Source: Flavobacterium caseinilyticum
Lineage (GTDB): Bacteria; Bacteroidota; Bacteroidia; Flavobacteriales; Flavobacteriaceae
Reading direction: 5' to 3'
Assembly: GCF_004349085.1 (NCBI RefSeq)
Contig: NZ_SMFM01000002.1
Coordinates: forward strand, 248,001-312,000
Length of the DNA stretch: 64,000 nt
The position numbers were made by a program, and so were the translations under genes. The notes under the pieces were generated by a model. The model was not told the DNA's origin. It did not search any database and saw nothing but the letters and a program-made list of their open reading frames with translations. Positions 18,960 through 27,571 of this stretch are shown in pieces; the first letter of the stretch is position 1; each line of letters starts with the position of its first letter.

Positions 18960-19613
18960 TTAATATTCAATCTTGAATACTTCCAAAAAATTATTATTCA
19001 CCAGTTCCTGTACTTCTTTAACGGAAATTCCTTTGTATTTCGCTGCCAATTCATAAACAGCTTCAATTCCTTCATCCACCGTATCTGTTTCCAGAAAAAA
19101 TCGATTATCAGGAACGCTCTTAAAAACCGTTTCTAACTCCTTATTGAGCAATAAATATTTCCCAAACGAAATATAAAATCCATTCTCCAGTAATTGTTTG
19201 GCGACTTGTATATTTTTCGAGAATCCATGAATAATCAGTGGAACTGAAATATTCAATTTCTTCTTAATTGCAATCAATTCCTGAAAAGCTGCCACACAAT
19301 GTATTACAACCGGTTTCTGATATTTCTGTGCCAAAAGCAATTGCTTTTCGAAAACCATTTGTTGCAGTTCCATCGGAATTTCGATGCGCTTGTCCAATCC
19401 GCATTCGCCCATAGCAAGACAATTTGCGTCTTGTAACTTACTTTCGATTATCGCCAAATCAGTTTCTATGCGTTCTTCAACGATAAACCACGGATGAATT
19501 CCGATGGAATAATAGGGAATTGTTGCGTCAAATTCCTGTGGATATTGGTTCACTAATTCCAACACATTTGGTTGATTAGTCCATTTATGAGTATGAAGAT
19601 TAAACAATTCCAT
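18960..19613 (-). CDS. TatD-family metal-dependent hydrolase
   Basis: A 217-residue TIM-barrel hydrolase. It starts with the metal motif HTH (residues 7-9), followed by GIHPW, AMGECGLDKR with the conserved glutamate, PVVIHCVAAFQE, LIIHGFSKN and ETDTVDEGIEAVYE. These are the TatD family ligands in the right order. Members are nucleases or related phosphoesterases, and this is a short form. Its ATG overlaps the stop codon of the DUF1684 gene by one base, so they are translationally coupled. Confidence 0.88.
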   Translation of the reverse strand: MELFNLHTHKWTNQPNVLELVNQYPQEFDATIPYYSIGIHPWFIVEERIETDLAIIESKLQDANCLAMGECGLDKRIEIPMELQQMVFEKQLLLAQKYQKPVVIHCVAAFQELIAIKKKLNISVPLIIHGFSKNIQVAKQLLENGFYISFGKYLLLNKELETVFKSVPDNRFFLETDTVDEGIEAVYELAAKYKGISVKEVQELVNNNFLEVFKIEY

Positions 19614-20215
19614 TAGTCATGAAATTTTTTAACTCCTGCTTTTATCTCGATATCCAAATCATTTTCCAACGGGACTTTTGGACAGGAATATTTAGAATTA
19701 TAAGCGCAATATGGATTGTACGAGGTATTGAAATCAATCACAATGGTATCACCCTTTGGGATTCTTAAATCGATATATTTCCCGCCAATGTAGCTTTCCT
19801 TTCCAGAAGTCAAATCGGAAAACGGCAGAAATAAATAGTCTTTGTAGTCCTTCTTTTTGGAAAGTTCAATGTTTTTATAGACGTTCAGTTTAAAATCCCG
19901 ATCATCAATTGTAAAAGAAAGTTCACCATATTTTACATACAATGGTTTCCTATCCGTTGATGTTTTCATTTCAAAAGGCTTCTCATTTTGAGTTCTGATA
20001 AACTTTGCGACCACAAAAAACTTTTCGTCAATAGGATAAAAATCAAGTGTTTTGAAAATCGCTAAATCTTCTGCAGTCAACGGACTTTTCTTGGCATCCG
20101 CATATTCTTCGTTCAATTCCGTTTGGAATTTGGCTACAGCCGAAACATCAAATTTATCTTGGCCAAAACCAAAATTCAATTGAAGCAAAAGAAATAAAGT
20201 AATTAGCGTTTTCAT
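19613..20215 (-). CDS. DUF1684 exported protein
   Basis: A 200-residue protein with a signal peptide ending near FGFGQ (residue 19). The rest is the DUF1684 domain, recognised by the C-terminal motif DFNTSYNPYCAYNSKYSCPKVP followed by LDIEIKAGVKKF. The family is widespread and uncharacterised; the tyrosine/cysteine motif is its hallmark. It leads a two-gene unit with the TatD gene. Confidence 0.88.
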   Translation of the reverse strand: MKTLITLFLLLQLNFGFGQDKFDVSAVAKFQTELNEEYADAKKSPLTAEDLAIFKTLDFYPIDEKFFVVAKFIRTQNEKPFEMKTSTDRKPLYVKYGELSFTIDDRDFKLNVYKNIELSKKKDYKDYLFLPFSDLTSGKESYIGGKYIDLRIPKGDTIVIDFNTSYNPYCAYNSKYSCPKVPLENDLDIEIKAGVKKFHD

Positions 20216-20297
20216 AATTATAATTTTTTGACTATCCGTTATTAATAATAATCGAGATTTTGTTGGTCTTAAAAAAATAAAGTTATTTTCTCTTAAA

Positions 20298-20357
20298 CCA
20301 TTAAGAAATTAAAGTTCATTAAGGATAAAAAACTTAATTTTCTTAATTTCTTAATGG
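20298..20357 (+). repeat. 15-bp perfect inverted repeat
   Basis: CCATTAAGAAATTAA (20298) is perfectly complementary to TTAATTTCTTAATGG (20343) around a 30-base loop that itself contains TTCATTAAGG. It lies in the divergent gap between the DUF1684 and MFS genes. It may be a terminator-like or mobile repeat element, and has no coding content. Confidence 0.55.
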
Positions 20358-20469
20358 TAAAAAAAATAAAGTGATTTTTTTGTCTGCTTAGCGGACAATC
20401 ATCTATAATTTTATGCAAAAATAGTTTAAAAGTTACTAGGACACAAAGGCGCATCGGTACAAAGTTTTC

Positions 20470-20477
20470 TACCTTTG
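20470..20477 (+). promoter_or_regulatory. -7 promoter box for the MFS gene
   Basis: TACCTTTG matches TAnnTTTG, 19 bases before the ATG at 20497. The -33 element is weak. Confidence 0.5.
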
Positions 20478-20496
20478 CAAAATTAGAACTTTATAT

Positions 20497-21714
20497 ATGC
20501 TCCAAACTGCTTTTCAACGCTACATCAATAATTTCAGAGGATTTACAAGAGAAGTTTGGATTCTTACTCTGATTACCTTTATTAACCGTGCAGGCACGAT
20601 GGTTTTGCCTTTTTTATCCAAATATTTAAAAGAAGATTTAAGTTTTTCCTATGCTCAGGTAGGATGGATCATGGTCGCTTTTGGACTTGGTTCGATGTTG
20701 GGATCTTGGCTTGGCGGCAAATTATCCGATAAAATAGGTTTTTACAGAATCATGGTTTTCAGTTTATTTACCACCGGGATTTTATTTTTTCTAGTACAAT
20801 ACATCAGGACGTTTTGGGGATTGTGTTTTGGAATGTTTTTCATCATGACCGTTGCCGATATGTTTCGTCCGGCGATGTTTGTATCTCTGGGCACGTATGC
20901 AAAGCCTGAAAATCGTACCAGAGCACTAACTTTAGTTCGCTTAGCTGTGAATTTAGGTTTTACAGCCGGGCCGGCTTTAGGAGGCTTAATCATTATGAAT
21001 ATAGGATACAGTGGATTATTTTGGGTCGATGGAAGCTCGTGTATTGTATCTATTTTAATTTTTACATTATTGGTAAAAGATCGTAAAAAACCAGCCGATT
21101 TAGATACTGCAGGTAGCGAAACAGAAATTCCGGTTTCTGTTTTTAAAGACAAAATATTTTGGATTTTTCTTTTTGTATGTTTCTTAACCGCCATGCTCTT
21201 CTTTCAACTTTTCACCACTTTGCCATTGTATCACAATGAAAAATTTGGTCTGACAGAGTTTCAAAGCGGACTTTTATTGTCCTTAAATGGGTTGCTGATT
21301 TTCTTCCTGGAAATGCCAATTGTTAGCATTAGCCAGCGAAAAAACATCGATAAACTCAAAATCATACTTTGGGGTTCGCTACTGATGTCCATTAGTTTCT
21401 ATGTATTAATGATCAATATGTGGGCAGGAATATTAATTGTCAGTATTCTTTTTATCACGTTTGGTGAAATGTTTATTTTCCCTTTCTCCAATTCTTTTGC
21501 GTTAAGCCGCGCGCCAAAAGGCCACGAAGGCCGCTACATGGCCTTGTTTACAATGAGTTTCAGCTTAGCGCACATTGCGAGTTCCAAAACCGGACTGGAA
21601 GTCATTGCAGCATGTGGCTACCAAACCAATTGGTTTGTCATGGGCACTTTAGGTATTCTATCGGTAGCTGGTTGTATTTGGCTTCAAAAATTAATTAAAC
21701 TAGAAAACAAATAG
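20497..21714 (+). CDS. MFS transporter
   Basis: A 405-residue major facilitator with 12 predicted helices. The loop 2-3 signature is GSWLGGKLSDKIGFYR (G-x3-D-R/K-x-G type), and RALTLVRLAVNLGFTAGPALGG matches the motif C region of drug/proton antiporters. The likely activity is proton-coupled efflux of small molecules; the substrate is unknown. It stands alone, divergent from the DUF1684-TatD unit and upstream of the BlaI/M56 pair. Confidence 0.88.
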   Translation: MLQTAFQRYINNFRGFTREVWILTLITFINRAGTMVLPFLSKYLKEDLSFSYAQVGWIMVAFGLGSMLGSWLGGKLSDKIGFYRIMVFSLFTTGILFFLVQYIRTFWGLCFGMFFIMTVADMFRPAMFVSLGTYAKPENRTRALTLVRLAVNLGFTAGPALGGLIIMNIGYSGLFWVDGSSCIVSILIFTLLVKDRKKPADLDTAGSETEIPVSVFKDKIFWIFLFVCFLTAMLFFQLFTTLPLYHNEKFGLTEFQSGLLLSLNGLLIFFLEMPIVSISQRKNIDKLKIILWGSLLMSISFYVLMINMWAGILIVSILFITFGEMFIFPFSNSFALSRAPKGHEGRYMALFTMSFSLAHIASSKTGLEVIAACGYQTNWFVMGTLGILSVAGCIWLQKLIKLENK

Positions 21715-21794
21715 TTCCGCTTTTACTATTTTGATCTTCTTTTTTGGACTTTATAAATATGACCTTAGCGTTAAACCTGTTTTTTTAGTTAATT

Positions 21795-21839
21795 AACTAT
21801 ATTTTTAGTTGCATAACTAAAAATATAGTTGTAGGTTTG
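21795..21839 (+). promoter_or_regulatory. Palindromic operator overlapping the blaI-type promoter
   Basis: AACTATATTTTTAGTT (21795) and AACTAAAAATATAGTT (21815) are a perfect 16-base inverted repeat with a four-base centre. The -7 box TAGGTTTG begins at 21832, one base after the palindrome, and a -33 TTG (21809-21811) lies in its centre with 20 bases spacing. A second palindrome AGTTAATTAACT overlaps at 21787-21798. The geometry is that of a BlaI/MecI operator, so the pair at 21856-24197 is probably autorepressed. Confidence 0.75.
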
Positions 21840-21855
21840 ATTCAAATAAAAACTC

Positions 21856-22224
21856 ATGCAAAAGTTAACCAATAAAGAAGAGGAAATCATGCACATTTTA
21901 TGGAAGCTCAAAAAAGCATTCGTAAAAGAAGTCATGGCGGAAATCACGGAAGAGCAACCCCATTACAACACACTTTCGACGATTGTGCGCAATCTGGAAG
22001 AAAAAGGATTTGTGTCGCACAATGCTTTTGGAAACACACACCAATACTATCCAATAGTAAGTTTAGAGGAATACAGAAAACGCTTTATGAACACAGCCAT
22101 CGATAATTACTTTGATAGCTCCTATAAAAATATGGTATCTCATTTTGCCAAGGAAGAGAAAATTTCTGCAGCCGAATTACGGGAAATATTGGCAATGATT
22201 GAAGGTAAAAAAGAGGAAAAATAA
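21856..22224 (+). CDS. BlaI/MecI/CopY-family repressor
   Basis: A 122-residue winged-helix protein. The N-terminal DNA-binding part (LTNKEEEIMHILWKLKKAFVKEV...THYNTLSTIVRNLEEKGFV type) has the conserved W in ILWKL, and the C-terminal half is a helical dimerisation domain. BlaI-type repressors are inactivated by proteolysis triggered by an M56 membrane sensor, which is encoded eight bases downstream. The palindrome just upstream is the likely binding site. Family length is usual. Confidence 0.92.
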   Translation: MQKLTNKEEEIMHILWKLKKAFVKEVMAEITEEQPHYNTLSTIVRNLEEKGFVSHNAFGNTHQYYPIVSLEEYRKRFMNTAIDNYFDSSYKNMVSHFAKEEKISAAELREILAMIEGKKEEK

Positions 22225-22247
22225 ACGTTAGTTTGACAATAGATATT

Positions 22248-24197
22248 ATGGAAGCATTATACATTTACCTCATCAAATCCAGCGGGTTAATCGCATTGTT
22301 TTATCTGGCTTATCATATTTTATTGCGAAAAGAAACCTTTTTTACGAGCAATCGTTGGTTTCTGTTATTGGGTTTATTTACTTCTGTGGTTTTGCCGTTA
22401 GTCATTTATACGAAAATTATAATAGTCGAATCAAGTTCCAAAAACATCGATTGGTCTAAAATTCCTGTAGCAAATATTTCGGAAAATGAAGCTTTTGAGA
22501 TCAATTGGTATTTAATTTTTTCAGTAGTTTACGGAATAGGAATCCTATTTTTTCTGGCCAAATTTGTTTGCGATTTTTATAGTTTAAATACCCTTTTAAA
22601 AGGAAAAACCATTCAAAATCACGCTGATTTTAAATTTATTGATACCACTGAAAATGTAGCTCCATTTTCTTTTTTTAACACTATTGTTTACAATTCGTCA
22701 TTATACAGTTCTTCGGAATTAGAAAATATCTTGGAACACGAAAAAGTACACAGCGAACAAAATCACACTGTTGACGTATTGATTTCGAGAGTTTTTTGTG
22801 CCCTTTTTTGGTTCAATCCAATAATTTGGTTGTACAAAAAGGCAATCATACAAAACTTAGAATTCATTGCTGACAGTGAAGCCACAAAAAAGATATCCGA
22901 TAAAAAAGCGTATCAGTTCATGCTTTTAAAAATAACAACGCACGAAAACTGTGTTGCGATTACCAATCATTTTTATCAATCATTAATCAAAAAACGAATC
23001 GTTATGTTAAACAAAAATCAATCAAAAAAATCGAATTCCTGGAAGTATGCAATAGTGCTTCCAGCTTTAGTAGCATTTGTGATGCTTTTTCAAATAAATG
23101 TTGTTGCGCAAGAGAAAGCAGAAAAGTATACCGTTGTAGCCAATGGCATTAAGGTAGAACTTCATGTTACTTCAAATTCAACGGAGGAAGAACTAAATGC
23201 TGAAAAAGATTTTTTTAAAGAAGAATATAATTTGGAAATGAATTTTTCGAAAATTAAATTAAATAAAAACAAGGAAATTATTGCCATTAAAGTTGAATTG
23301 AAAAACAAAGAAGGAATTAAAAAAACAAATCAAATTGATGGGAAGTCACCTATTAAACCTTTTAATATTTTTGCAGAAAAGGACAATGAAAATAAAATAA
23401 ACTTCGGTTTTAGTGCTAATTTAAAAGACAATCAACATCTGAAAATTCATTATGATCATTTAAATTCTTTAAAAGACTACAAAAAGGAAGTGATGCCGAA
23501 TCTTGATGTTAAAGAATTTCCAATTCCTCCAACGCCACCAAACGCAAAAGAAGTCAAAATAAATGATAGAAATGAGAAACCGATAATCATTATAAATGGT
23601 AAAAAAGCAGATCCTGATGTAAATTTAAACGATATTGACCCGAATACTATAGCTACTGTGAATGTATTAAAGGATAAAAATGCAGTTGATAAATATGGTG
23701 ACCAGGCTATTTATGGAGCTGTCGAAGTTGTAACGAAGGATAATAAAGGTTGGGAAATTAGTTTTGGAACTTCCACGCCACAAAATAATATAACGAGAAC
23801 CCAAAATATTAAGAATGTGGTGTACAATAAAAATGCATCATTGACTGAAAATGATTCCAAGAGATCAAATAAAAAACGCAATCAAAAAAACATTGAAATT
23901 TCAGAAAATGATGATGCTAATACTGCGTTTACAGTCATAGCCACAGAAATCAAGGAACCGAATTTTGAAAAGAACAACACTAAATCGACGGTTAACGATC
24001 AAAACAATAGTAAAACTTGGGAAATGACAGTTTCTTATGATAAAATCAATTCTTTACCCAAAGATGCAGAATATTATATCAATGACAAAAAAGTAACTAG
24101 AAGTAAAATTGAAAAATTAGACCATAACACCATTGAACGACTTGATGTAAGTAGAACTAAAAATCAGAAACGAATTATAAAAGTATACACAAAATAA
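22248..24197 (+). CDS. M56-family (BlaR1-like) metallopeptidase with TonB-plug-like tail
   Basis: A 649-residue protein from the ATG at 22248; an in-frame TTG at 22233 is less likely. Membrane helices flank the zinc peptidase domain with HEKVH (H164, E165, H168) and the downstream glutamate in NLEFIADSEA. The C-terminal half is periplasmic and lacks a penicillin-binding sensor. It contains a short plug-like segment (IIINGKKADPDVNLNDIDPNTI ... GDQAIYGAVEVVTK) like that of TonB-dependent receptors. It probably senses an envelope signal and cleaves or activates loss of the BlaI-type repressor. Bacteroidota have many such fusions. Confidence 0.88.
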   Translation: MEALYIYLIKSSGLIALFYLAYHILLRKETFFTSNRWFLLLGLFTSVVLPLVIYTKIIIVESSSKNIDWSKIPVANISENEAFEINWYLIFSVVYGIGILFFLAKFVCDFYSLNTLLKGKTIQNHADFKFIDTTENVAPFSFFNTIVYNSSLYSSSELENILEHEKVHSEQNHTVDVLISRVFCALFWFNPIIWLYKKAIIQNLEFIADSEATKKISDKKAYQFMLLKITTHENCVAITNHFYQSLIKKRIVMLNKNQSKKSNSWKYAIVLPALVAFVMLFQINVVAQEKAEKYTVVANGIKVELHVTSNSTEEELNAEKDFFKEEYNLEMNFSKIKLNKNKEIIAIKVELKNKEGIKKTNQIDGKSPIKPFNIFAEKDNENKINFGFSANLKDNQHLKIHYDHLNSLKDYKKEVMPNLDVKEFPIPPTPPNAKEVKINDRNEKPIIIINGKKADPDVNLNDIDPNTIATVNVLKDKNAVDKYGDQAIYGAVEVVTKDNKGWEISFGTSTPQNNITRTQNIKNVVYNKNASLTENDSKRSNKKRNQKNIEISENDDANTAFTVIATEIKEPNFEKNNTKSTVNDQNNSKTWEMTVSYDKINSLPKDAEYYINDKKVTRSKIEKLDHNTIERLDVSRTKNQKRIIKVYTK

Positions 24198-24217
24198 TAA
24201 AAAATACGCTACAATTT

Positions 24218-24248
24218 AAGACGGTCCCAAACAAGATCGTCTTTTTTT
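24218..24248 (+). terminator. Intrinsic terminator
   Basis: A stem AAGACGGTC / GATCGTCTT (one G-T pair) followed by TTTTTT ends the BlaI/M56 operon. Confidence 0.75.
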
Positions 24249-24249
24249 A

Positions 24250-24257
24250 TATCTTTG
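24250..24257 (+). promoter_or_regulatory. -7 promoter box for the 46-residue gene
   Basis: TATCTTTG fits TAnnTTTG, 15 bases before the ATG at 24273 and directly after the terminator of the preceding operon. Confidence 0.5.
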
Positions 24258-24272
24258 TTCAAAACAAACTTT

Positions 24273-24413
24273 ATGTATAAAATACTGGCAAAAATCAACA
24301 AAGTCGTTTTACCCAGTTTTACCAAGCAGCGTCTGGATTTGGCCAAAGCCAAGAAATGGCAGATGGCAATTATTGGTTTTAGATATTACGTAACCACACG
24401 TGCACTGAATTAA
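24273..24413 (+). CDS. 46-residue basic protein
   Basis: ATG at 24273 encodes a short basic protein (MYKILAKINKVVLPSFTKQ at the start, WQMAIIGFRYYVTTRALN at the end). It has its own -7 promoter box and follows a terminator. Its stop codon interlocks with that of the convergent apt gene (24410-24413). I recall similar short proteins in Flavobacterium annotations, sometimes labelled SsrA-binding protein, which is doubtful because SmpB is about 150 residues. Function is unknown. Confidence 0.65.
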   Translation: MYKILAKINKVVLPSFTKQRLDLAKAKKWQMAIIGFRYYVTTRALN

Positions 24414-24922
24414 TACGTAATTGCGGCAAAAATTTCATTGCCTTTGATTTTTGCCCTTCCATTTAAGAAAGCTATTTCCATCAGGAAATTGCATTGCACG
24501 ATTTCGCCACCCAATCGCTCCACTAATTCACAAACTGCTTTCGCTGTTCCTCCGGTTGCCAAAACATCATCGTGAATTAAAATTCGATCTCCTTTTTGAA
24601 TCGCATCGGTGTGAATTTCCAGAGTATCCGTTCCATATTCTAAATCATAGGTTGCTGAAATGGTTTCGTAAGGCAACTTGTTTGGCTTTCGAACCGGAAT
24701 AAAACCAACATTCAATTCCTGTGCAATCAGCATTCCAAAGAAAAAACCGCGACTCTCCACTCCTATCACCTTGTTTATATTTTTATCTTTTAGGGATGAA
24801 ATCAATATTTCAAGGCATTTATTCCTTGCATCAGGATTCATTAGCAAGGGTGTGATGTCTTTAAACAAAATTCCTTCTTTTGGAAATCCCTGAATATCAC
24901 GTATATAATTTTTTAGTGGCAT
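24410..24922 (-). CDS. apt: Adenine phosphoribosyltransferase
   Basis: A 170-residue type I phosphoribosyltransferase. It has the APT N-terminus (IRDIQGFPKEGILFKDITPLL), the VESRGFFFG motif and the PRPP-binding loop ILIHDDVLATGGTAKA near residues 117-132. It converts adenine and PRPP to AMP in purine salvage. Full length. It is divergent from the tRNA-Arg gene and convergent with the small basic protein gene. Confidence 0.95.
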   Translation of the reverse strand: MPLKNYIRDIQGFPKEGILFKDITPLLMNPDARNKCLEILISSLKDKNINKVIGVESRGFFFGMLIAQELNVGFIPVRKPNKLPYETISATYDLEYGTDTLEIHTDAIQKGDRILIHDDVLATGGTAKAVCELVERLGGEIVQCNFLMEIAFLNGRAKIKGNEIFAAITY

Positions 24923-24949
24923 ATTTTTTTATTTTTTATAATTTTAGAC

Positions 24950-24979
24950 TTGCAAATTACACATTTATCCTTATATTTG
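24950..24979 (+). promoter_or_regulatory. Promoter of tRNA-Arg
   Basis: TTG at 24950-24952 and TATATTTG at 24972-24979 with 19 bases between them form a clean Bacteroidota -33/-7 pair. The tRNA starts 13 bases after the -7 box. Confidence 0.65.
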
Positions 24980-24991
24980 CACCCGCATAAA

Positions 24992-25065
24992 GGCCTTGTG
25001 GCGCAACTGAATAGCGCACTTGATTACGGCTCAAGAGGTTACTGGTTTGAATCCAGTCAAGGTCA
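24992..25065 (+). tRNA. tRNA-Arg(ACG)
   Basis: A 74-base cloverleaf. The acceptor GGCCTTG / CAAGGTC has one G-T pair, the anticodon stem is CTTGA / TCAAG around TTACGGC (anticodon ACG, read with inosine as CGN), and the T arm is ACTGG TTTGAAT CCAGT. CCA is not encoded. Phage-type genes begin about 300 bases downstream, so its 3' end is the probable integration site of the element. Confidence 0.93.
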
Positions 25066-25086
25066 CTTTTTTATCTCAAAAACATC

Positions 25087-25122
25087 CCCCAACCCCTGAA
25101 AACAAAGGAGTTGGGGTTTTTT
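25087..25122 (+). terminator. Intrinsic terminator
   Basis: CCCCAAC / GTTGGGG with an inner CCT / AGG extension and a T run terminates the tRNA transcript. The following sequence to 25357 has no convincing gene; an attachment core may lie here but no repeat of it is visible in the window. Confidence 0.8.
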
Positions 25123-25357
25123 ATGCTTTTTAATATCCCGACCAGATCCCGACAATTTATCCACGCAAACGAAGTAAAACAAATAGAAATATAACAAAAG
25201 TTAAGCTTTTTGTGATAATGAGGTTTCTCGTAACCACACTAGCCTAAATCGTTATAGTTTAGCAGCCACCAAATTAAAAAATAAAAAACTATGATGCCTA
25301 AGAGAACTCAATACATACTGTTATTGAGAAAAATGTTTATGGAAGGAAAAAAAAGAG

Positions 25358-25798
25358 TTAATCAGTAACTGATTTATTATTCATTAATTGTTCCAAGTCT
25401 TTAATTAAATTAAGATCCCTATCAGTTTCGCCTGTAGGGATTTCGTTTTTTACTAATTCGGTAATTTTTTCTTTAAATAGTATAGAATTGAAAAGAAGTT
25501 CAATTAACGATCTGGTATAATCGTTCTCGTGTTGTATATTTTGCAAGACGGAGCGTTCAATGTTTACTTCTGCAGGCTCTCTCAGCATTTCTCCTTCACC
25601 TCTTAGCAACCATATTGGTGAAATATCTTTATAGGTATCAAGAATACTGTTTATAGTACTGTCTTTTAAATTAGATTGTCTTTTAATCGCAGTCTGAATA
25701 CTGTTGTTAGACATGCCGGTTTCTTGTTCAAATGCGCTTATTGAAATCCCTTTAAATTTTATTAGTTTTTCTACCCTGTCTATTGGTTTCATTATCAA
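25358..25798 (-). CDS. Phage-type HTH repressor
   Basis: A 146-residue protein whose N-terminal 65 residues form a lambda-repressor-like helix-turn-helix (DRVEKLIKFKGISISAFEQETGMSNNSIQTAIKRQ...). An ISPIWLLRGEGEML stretch follows, which is typical of Bacteroidota phage and mobile-element repressors. The C-terminal helical part probably dimerises. It is transcribed away from the early genes, and the gap to them holds three near-identical decamers over a promoter, so it is the likely lysogeny regulator. Confidence 0.85.
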   Translation of the reverse strand: MIMKPIDRVEKLIKFKGISISAFEQETGMSNNSIQTAIKRQSNLKDSTINSILDTYKDISPIWLLRGEGEMLREPAEVNIERSVLQNIQHENDYTRSLIELLFNSILFKEKITELVKNEIPTGETDRDLNLIKDLEQLMNNKSVTD

Positions 25799-25804
25799 TT
25801 AGTT

Positions 25805-25877
25805 AGAATATTCTTTCAATTTATTTTAAAATAAATTAGAATATTGTTTGCGTATTAGAATAGTGTTTATATATTTG
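25805..25877 (+). promoter_or_regulatory. Early phage promoter with three operator decamers
   Basis: AGAATATTCT (25805), AGAATATTGT (25838) and AGAATAGTGT (25857) are related decamers. Between the first two is a perfect 20-base palindrome AATTTATTTTAAAATAAATT (25818-25837). The rightward promoter is TTTG at 25847-25850 and TATATTTG at 25870-25877, 19 bases apart. The last two decamers overlap or sit between these boxes, so a bound repressor would block polymerase. Confidence 0.75.
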
Positions 25878-25984
25878 CTTCAACGAAAAAGCATATAAAC
25901 TAAGATACAAATTTAATTATTTCTTTCAATTTATTTAAAGAAATATCTGTTTAAATACGTTTATAAACGATAAAGAACGAAAAT

Positions 25985-26161
25985 ATGACTACATCTGAAA
26001 TTTTCAACAACTACAATTTAGAGTTGACTAATAAAAGAATTCCAATAGGAACAGAGCTGATTGAAGCTGGTTCAACAACGGATCCTGCAGACGTAGTTTT
26101 TCAAACTTCTTTCTCAGAATTATGCAAATCAAGTATTTCAAAAACCTTTTTTTTGGAATAA
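25985..26161 (+). CDS. Small early phage protein (58 residues)
   Basis: First reading frame after the early promoter: ATG at 25985, 58 residues (MTTSEIFNNYNLELTNKRI at the start, ISKTFFLE at the end), with an A-rich leader AACGAAAAT. No recognised domain. Position directly behind the repressor-controlled promoter supports expression; coding quality is otherwise uncertain. Confidence 0.5.
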   Translation: MTTSEIFNNYNLELTNKRIPIGTELIEAGSTTDPADVVFQTSFSELCKSSISKTFFLE

Positions 26162-26213
26162 ATAATATAAATTATTGTTACTATTAATATCAATTTAAAT
26201 CTTAATTATTTTT

Positions 26214-27569
26214 ATGTCAAACGAAAACGAAAAAAAAGAATTACCTATTACCGAGAAAGGATTAATTAGTATCCAGGATCTGACTCCTGCTAATTTCTTA
26301 AACGTGGACCTTTTCAAAAGCAACCAACAACAATTGATCGATAACAACCCGGTTATTGAAATTGTAGATGAAGCCACTTTTAAAATTTCTGACACCAGCA
26401 GGAAAGCATTAAAAAAAGGGAGAACAACTACAAACGCTTCCAAAAAAATTGATATTGATGCTTTAAAAAACAATATACTTGAACCTTTGATAGCTACCTA
26501 CGACGAGATTGCTACAATGACACAACCACTGGAAGAGCTACACGATGCCAATTGTGAAGCCTGGAAAGCGAAAATTGCTGCAATCGAAAAAGCCAAAGCC
26601 GAAGCGGAAGAGTTGAGAAAATCAACAATCAAAAATACGATTGCTGAATTTCAGGACACTTGGAATGATAAACTTACGAAACTGGATTATAACGGTATTG
26701 AAGCACTTGACGCTGAATTTACCAAATTTACTGAAGATTTAGTTTTAGAAGACTTTCAAGAGTTTCAAATTGAGTTTTCAGTAAAGCATCAAGCTGTTTT
26801 AGATCGTTTAAAATCGTCCGTGACACTTCTTACTCAAAACGAAGAAACAAGGCTAGAAAACGAACGATTACTTGCCTATAATGTTAGACTAGAAGCATTA
26901 CTTTTTATAGGCGCCACTATTTCTGAACTTGGAATTACACTAGTTAATACCGCTACAGAAGATCCTTCTGAATTTGTTTCTAAAGAAAATCTAAAGTCAA
27001 TGACTGTAGAAGATTGGAATATCTGCTGTAATTCATTTATTAAAGTAAATAAAGCCAACGAAGCTAAAATTTTAGAAGACCGTTCCAAAGCCAGGGTAAA
27101 ACAAATCAAGGATTTATCTTTTGTATTAAATAAAGAGAATAAAAGTTATGATTTTGAGCTAAAAGACAAATCAAAAATTGAATGCTTTTTTAGTCATATC
27201 AAATCAGGTACAGATGTTCATTGGAATGATCTTATAAAAGACTGGAATTTATTAATAGAAGAGGACAAAAAACCAATTCCGGAACCTGTAGAAGAAATTG
27301 CTGCTGTAATTCCTAAAGTAAGTATCCCGGCAGAAAACATAGTAGTAATTGAAGCTAAAGTAGTTGTTCCAGCAACACCGATAATCGAACAGCCAAAACC
27401 TATAAAAGTAACCGCAGCAGCAACAACAATTGAAGAGCCGGAAGAAGTTATACTAGAAGGCTGGCCCGCTATCGTATTGGAGTACTTCAATAGTGCGATG
27501 GAAGAGCCTACTCTTCTAAGCTTCTTAAGCTTCTTAGAAGAAAATTATAATCCACCAACCCCAAAATAA
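26214..27569 (+). CDS. Phage coiled-coil protein (DUF1351-like, tentative)
   Basis: A 451-residue acidic/lysine-rich protein. A long helical coiled-coil region spans residues about 85-270 (NCEAWKAKIAAIEKAKAEAEELRKS...), and a Pro/Val/Ala-rich linker (residues about 355-420) precedes a short C-terminal helix. It resembles the coiled-coil proteins that sit upstream of recombination genes in many phages (DUF1351 type), but I cannot confirm the family. It leads the recombination module. Confidence 0.65.
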   Translation: MSNENEKKELPITEKGLISIQDLTPANFLNVDLFKSNQQQLIDNNPVIEIVDEATFKISDTSRKALKKGRTTTNASKKIDIDALKNNILEPLIATYDEIATMTQPLEELHDANCEAWKAKIAAIEKAKAEAEELRKSTIKNTIAEFQDTWNDKLTKLDYNGIEALDAEFTKFTEDLVLEDFQEFQIEFSVKHQAVLDRLKSSVTLLTQNEETRLENERLLAYNVRLEALLFIGATISELGITLVNTATEDPSEFVSKENLKSMTVEDWNICCNSFIKVNKANEAKILEDRSKARVKQIKDLSFVLNKENKSYDFELKDKSKIECFFSHIKSGTDVHWNDLIKDWNLLIEEDKKPIPEPVEEIAAVIPKVSIPAENIVVIEAKVVVPATPIIEQPKPIKVTAAATTIEEPEEVILEGWPAIVLEYFNSAMEEPTLLSFLSFLEENYNPPTPK

Positions 27570-27571
27570 TT

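Noticed and set aside
25291..25368. A 25-codon frame (ATGATGCCTAAG...) behind an A-rich leader, between the tRNA-Arg terminator and the repressor
   Set aside because: Very short, no recognisable protein, no clear promoter box, and its end overlaps the 3' end of the convergent repressor gene. Left out as a gene.
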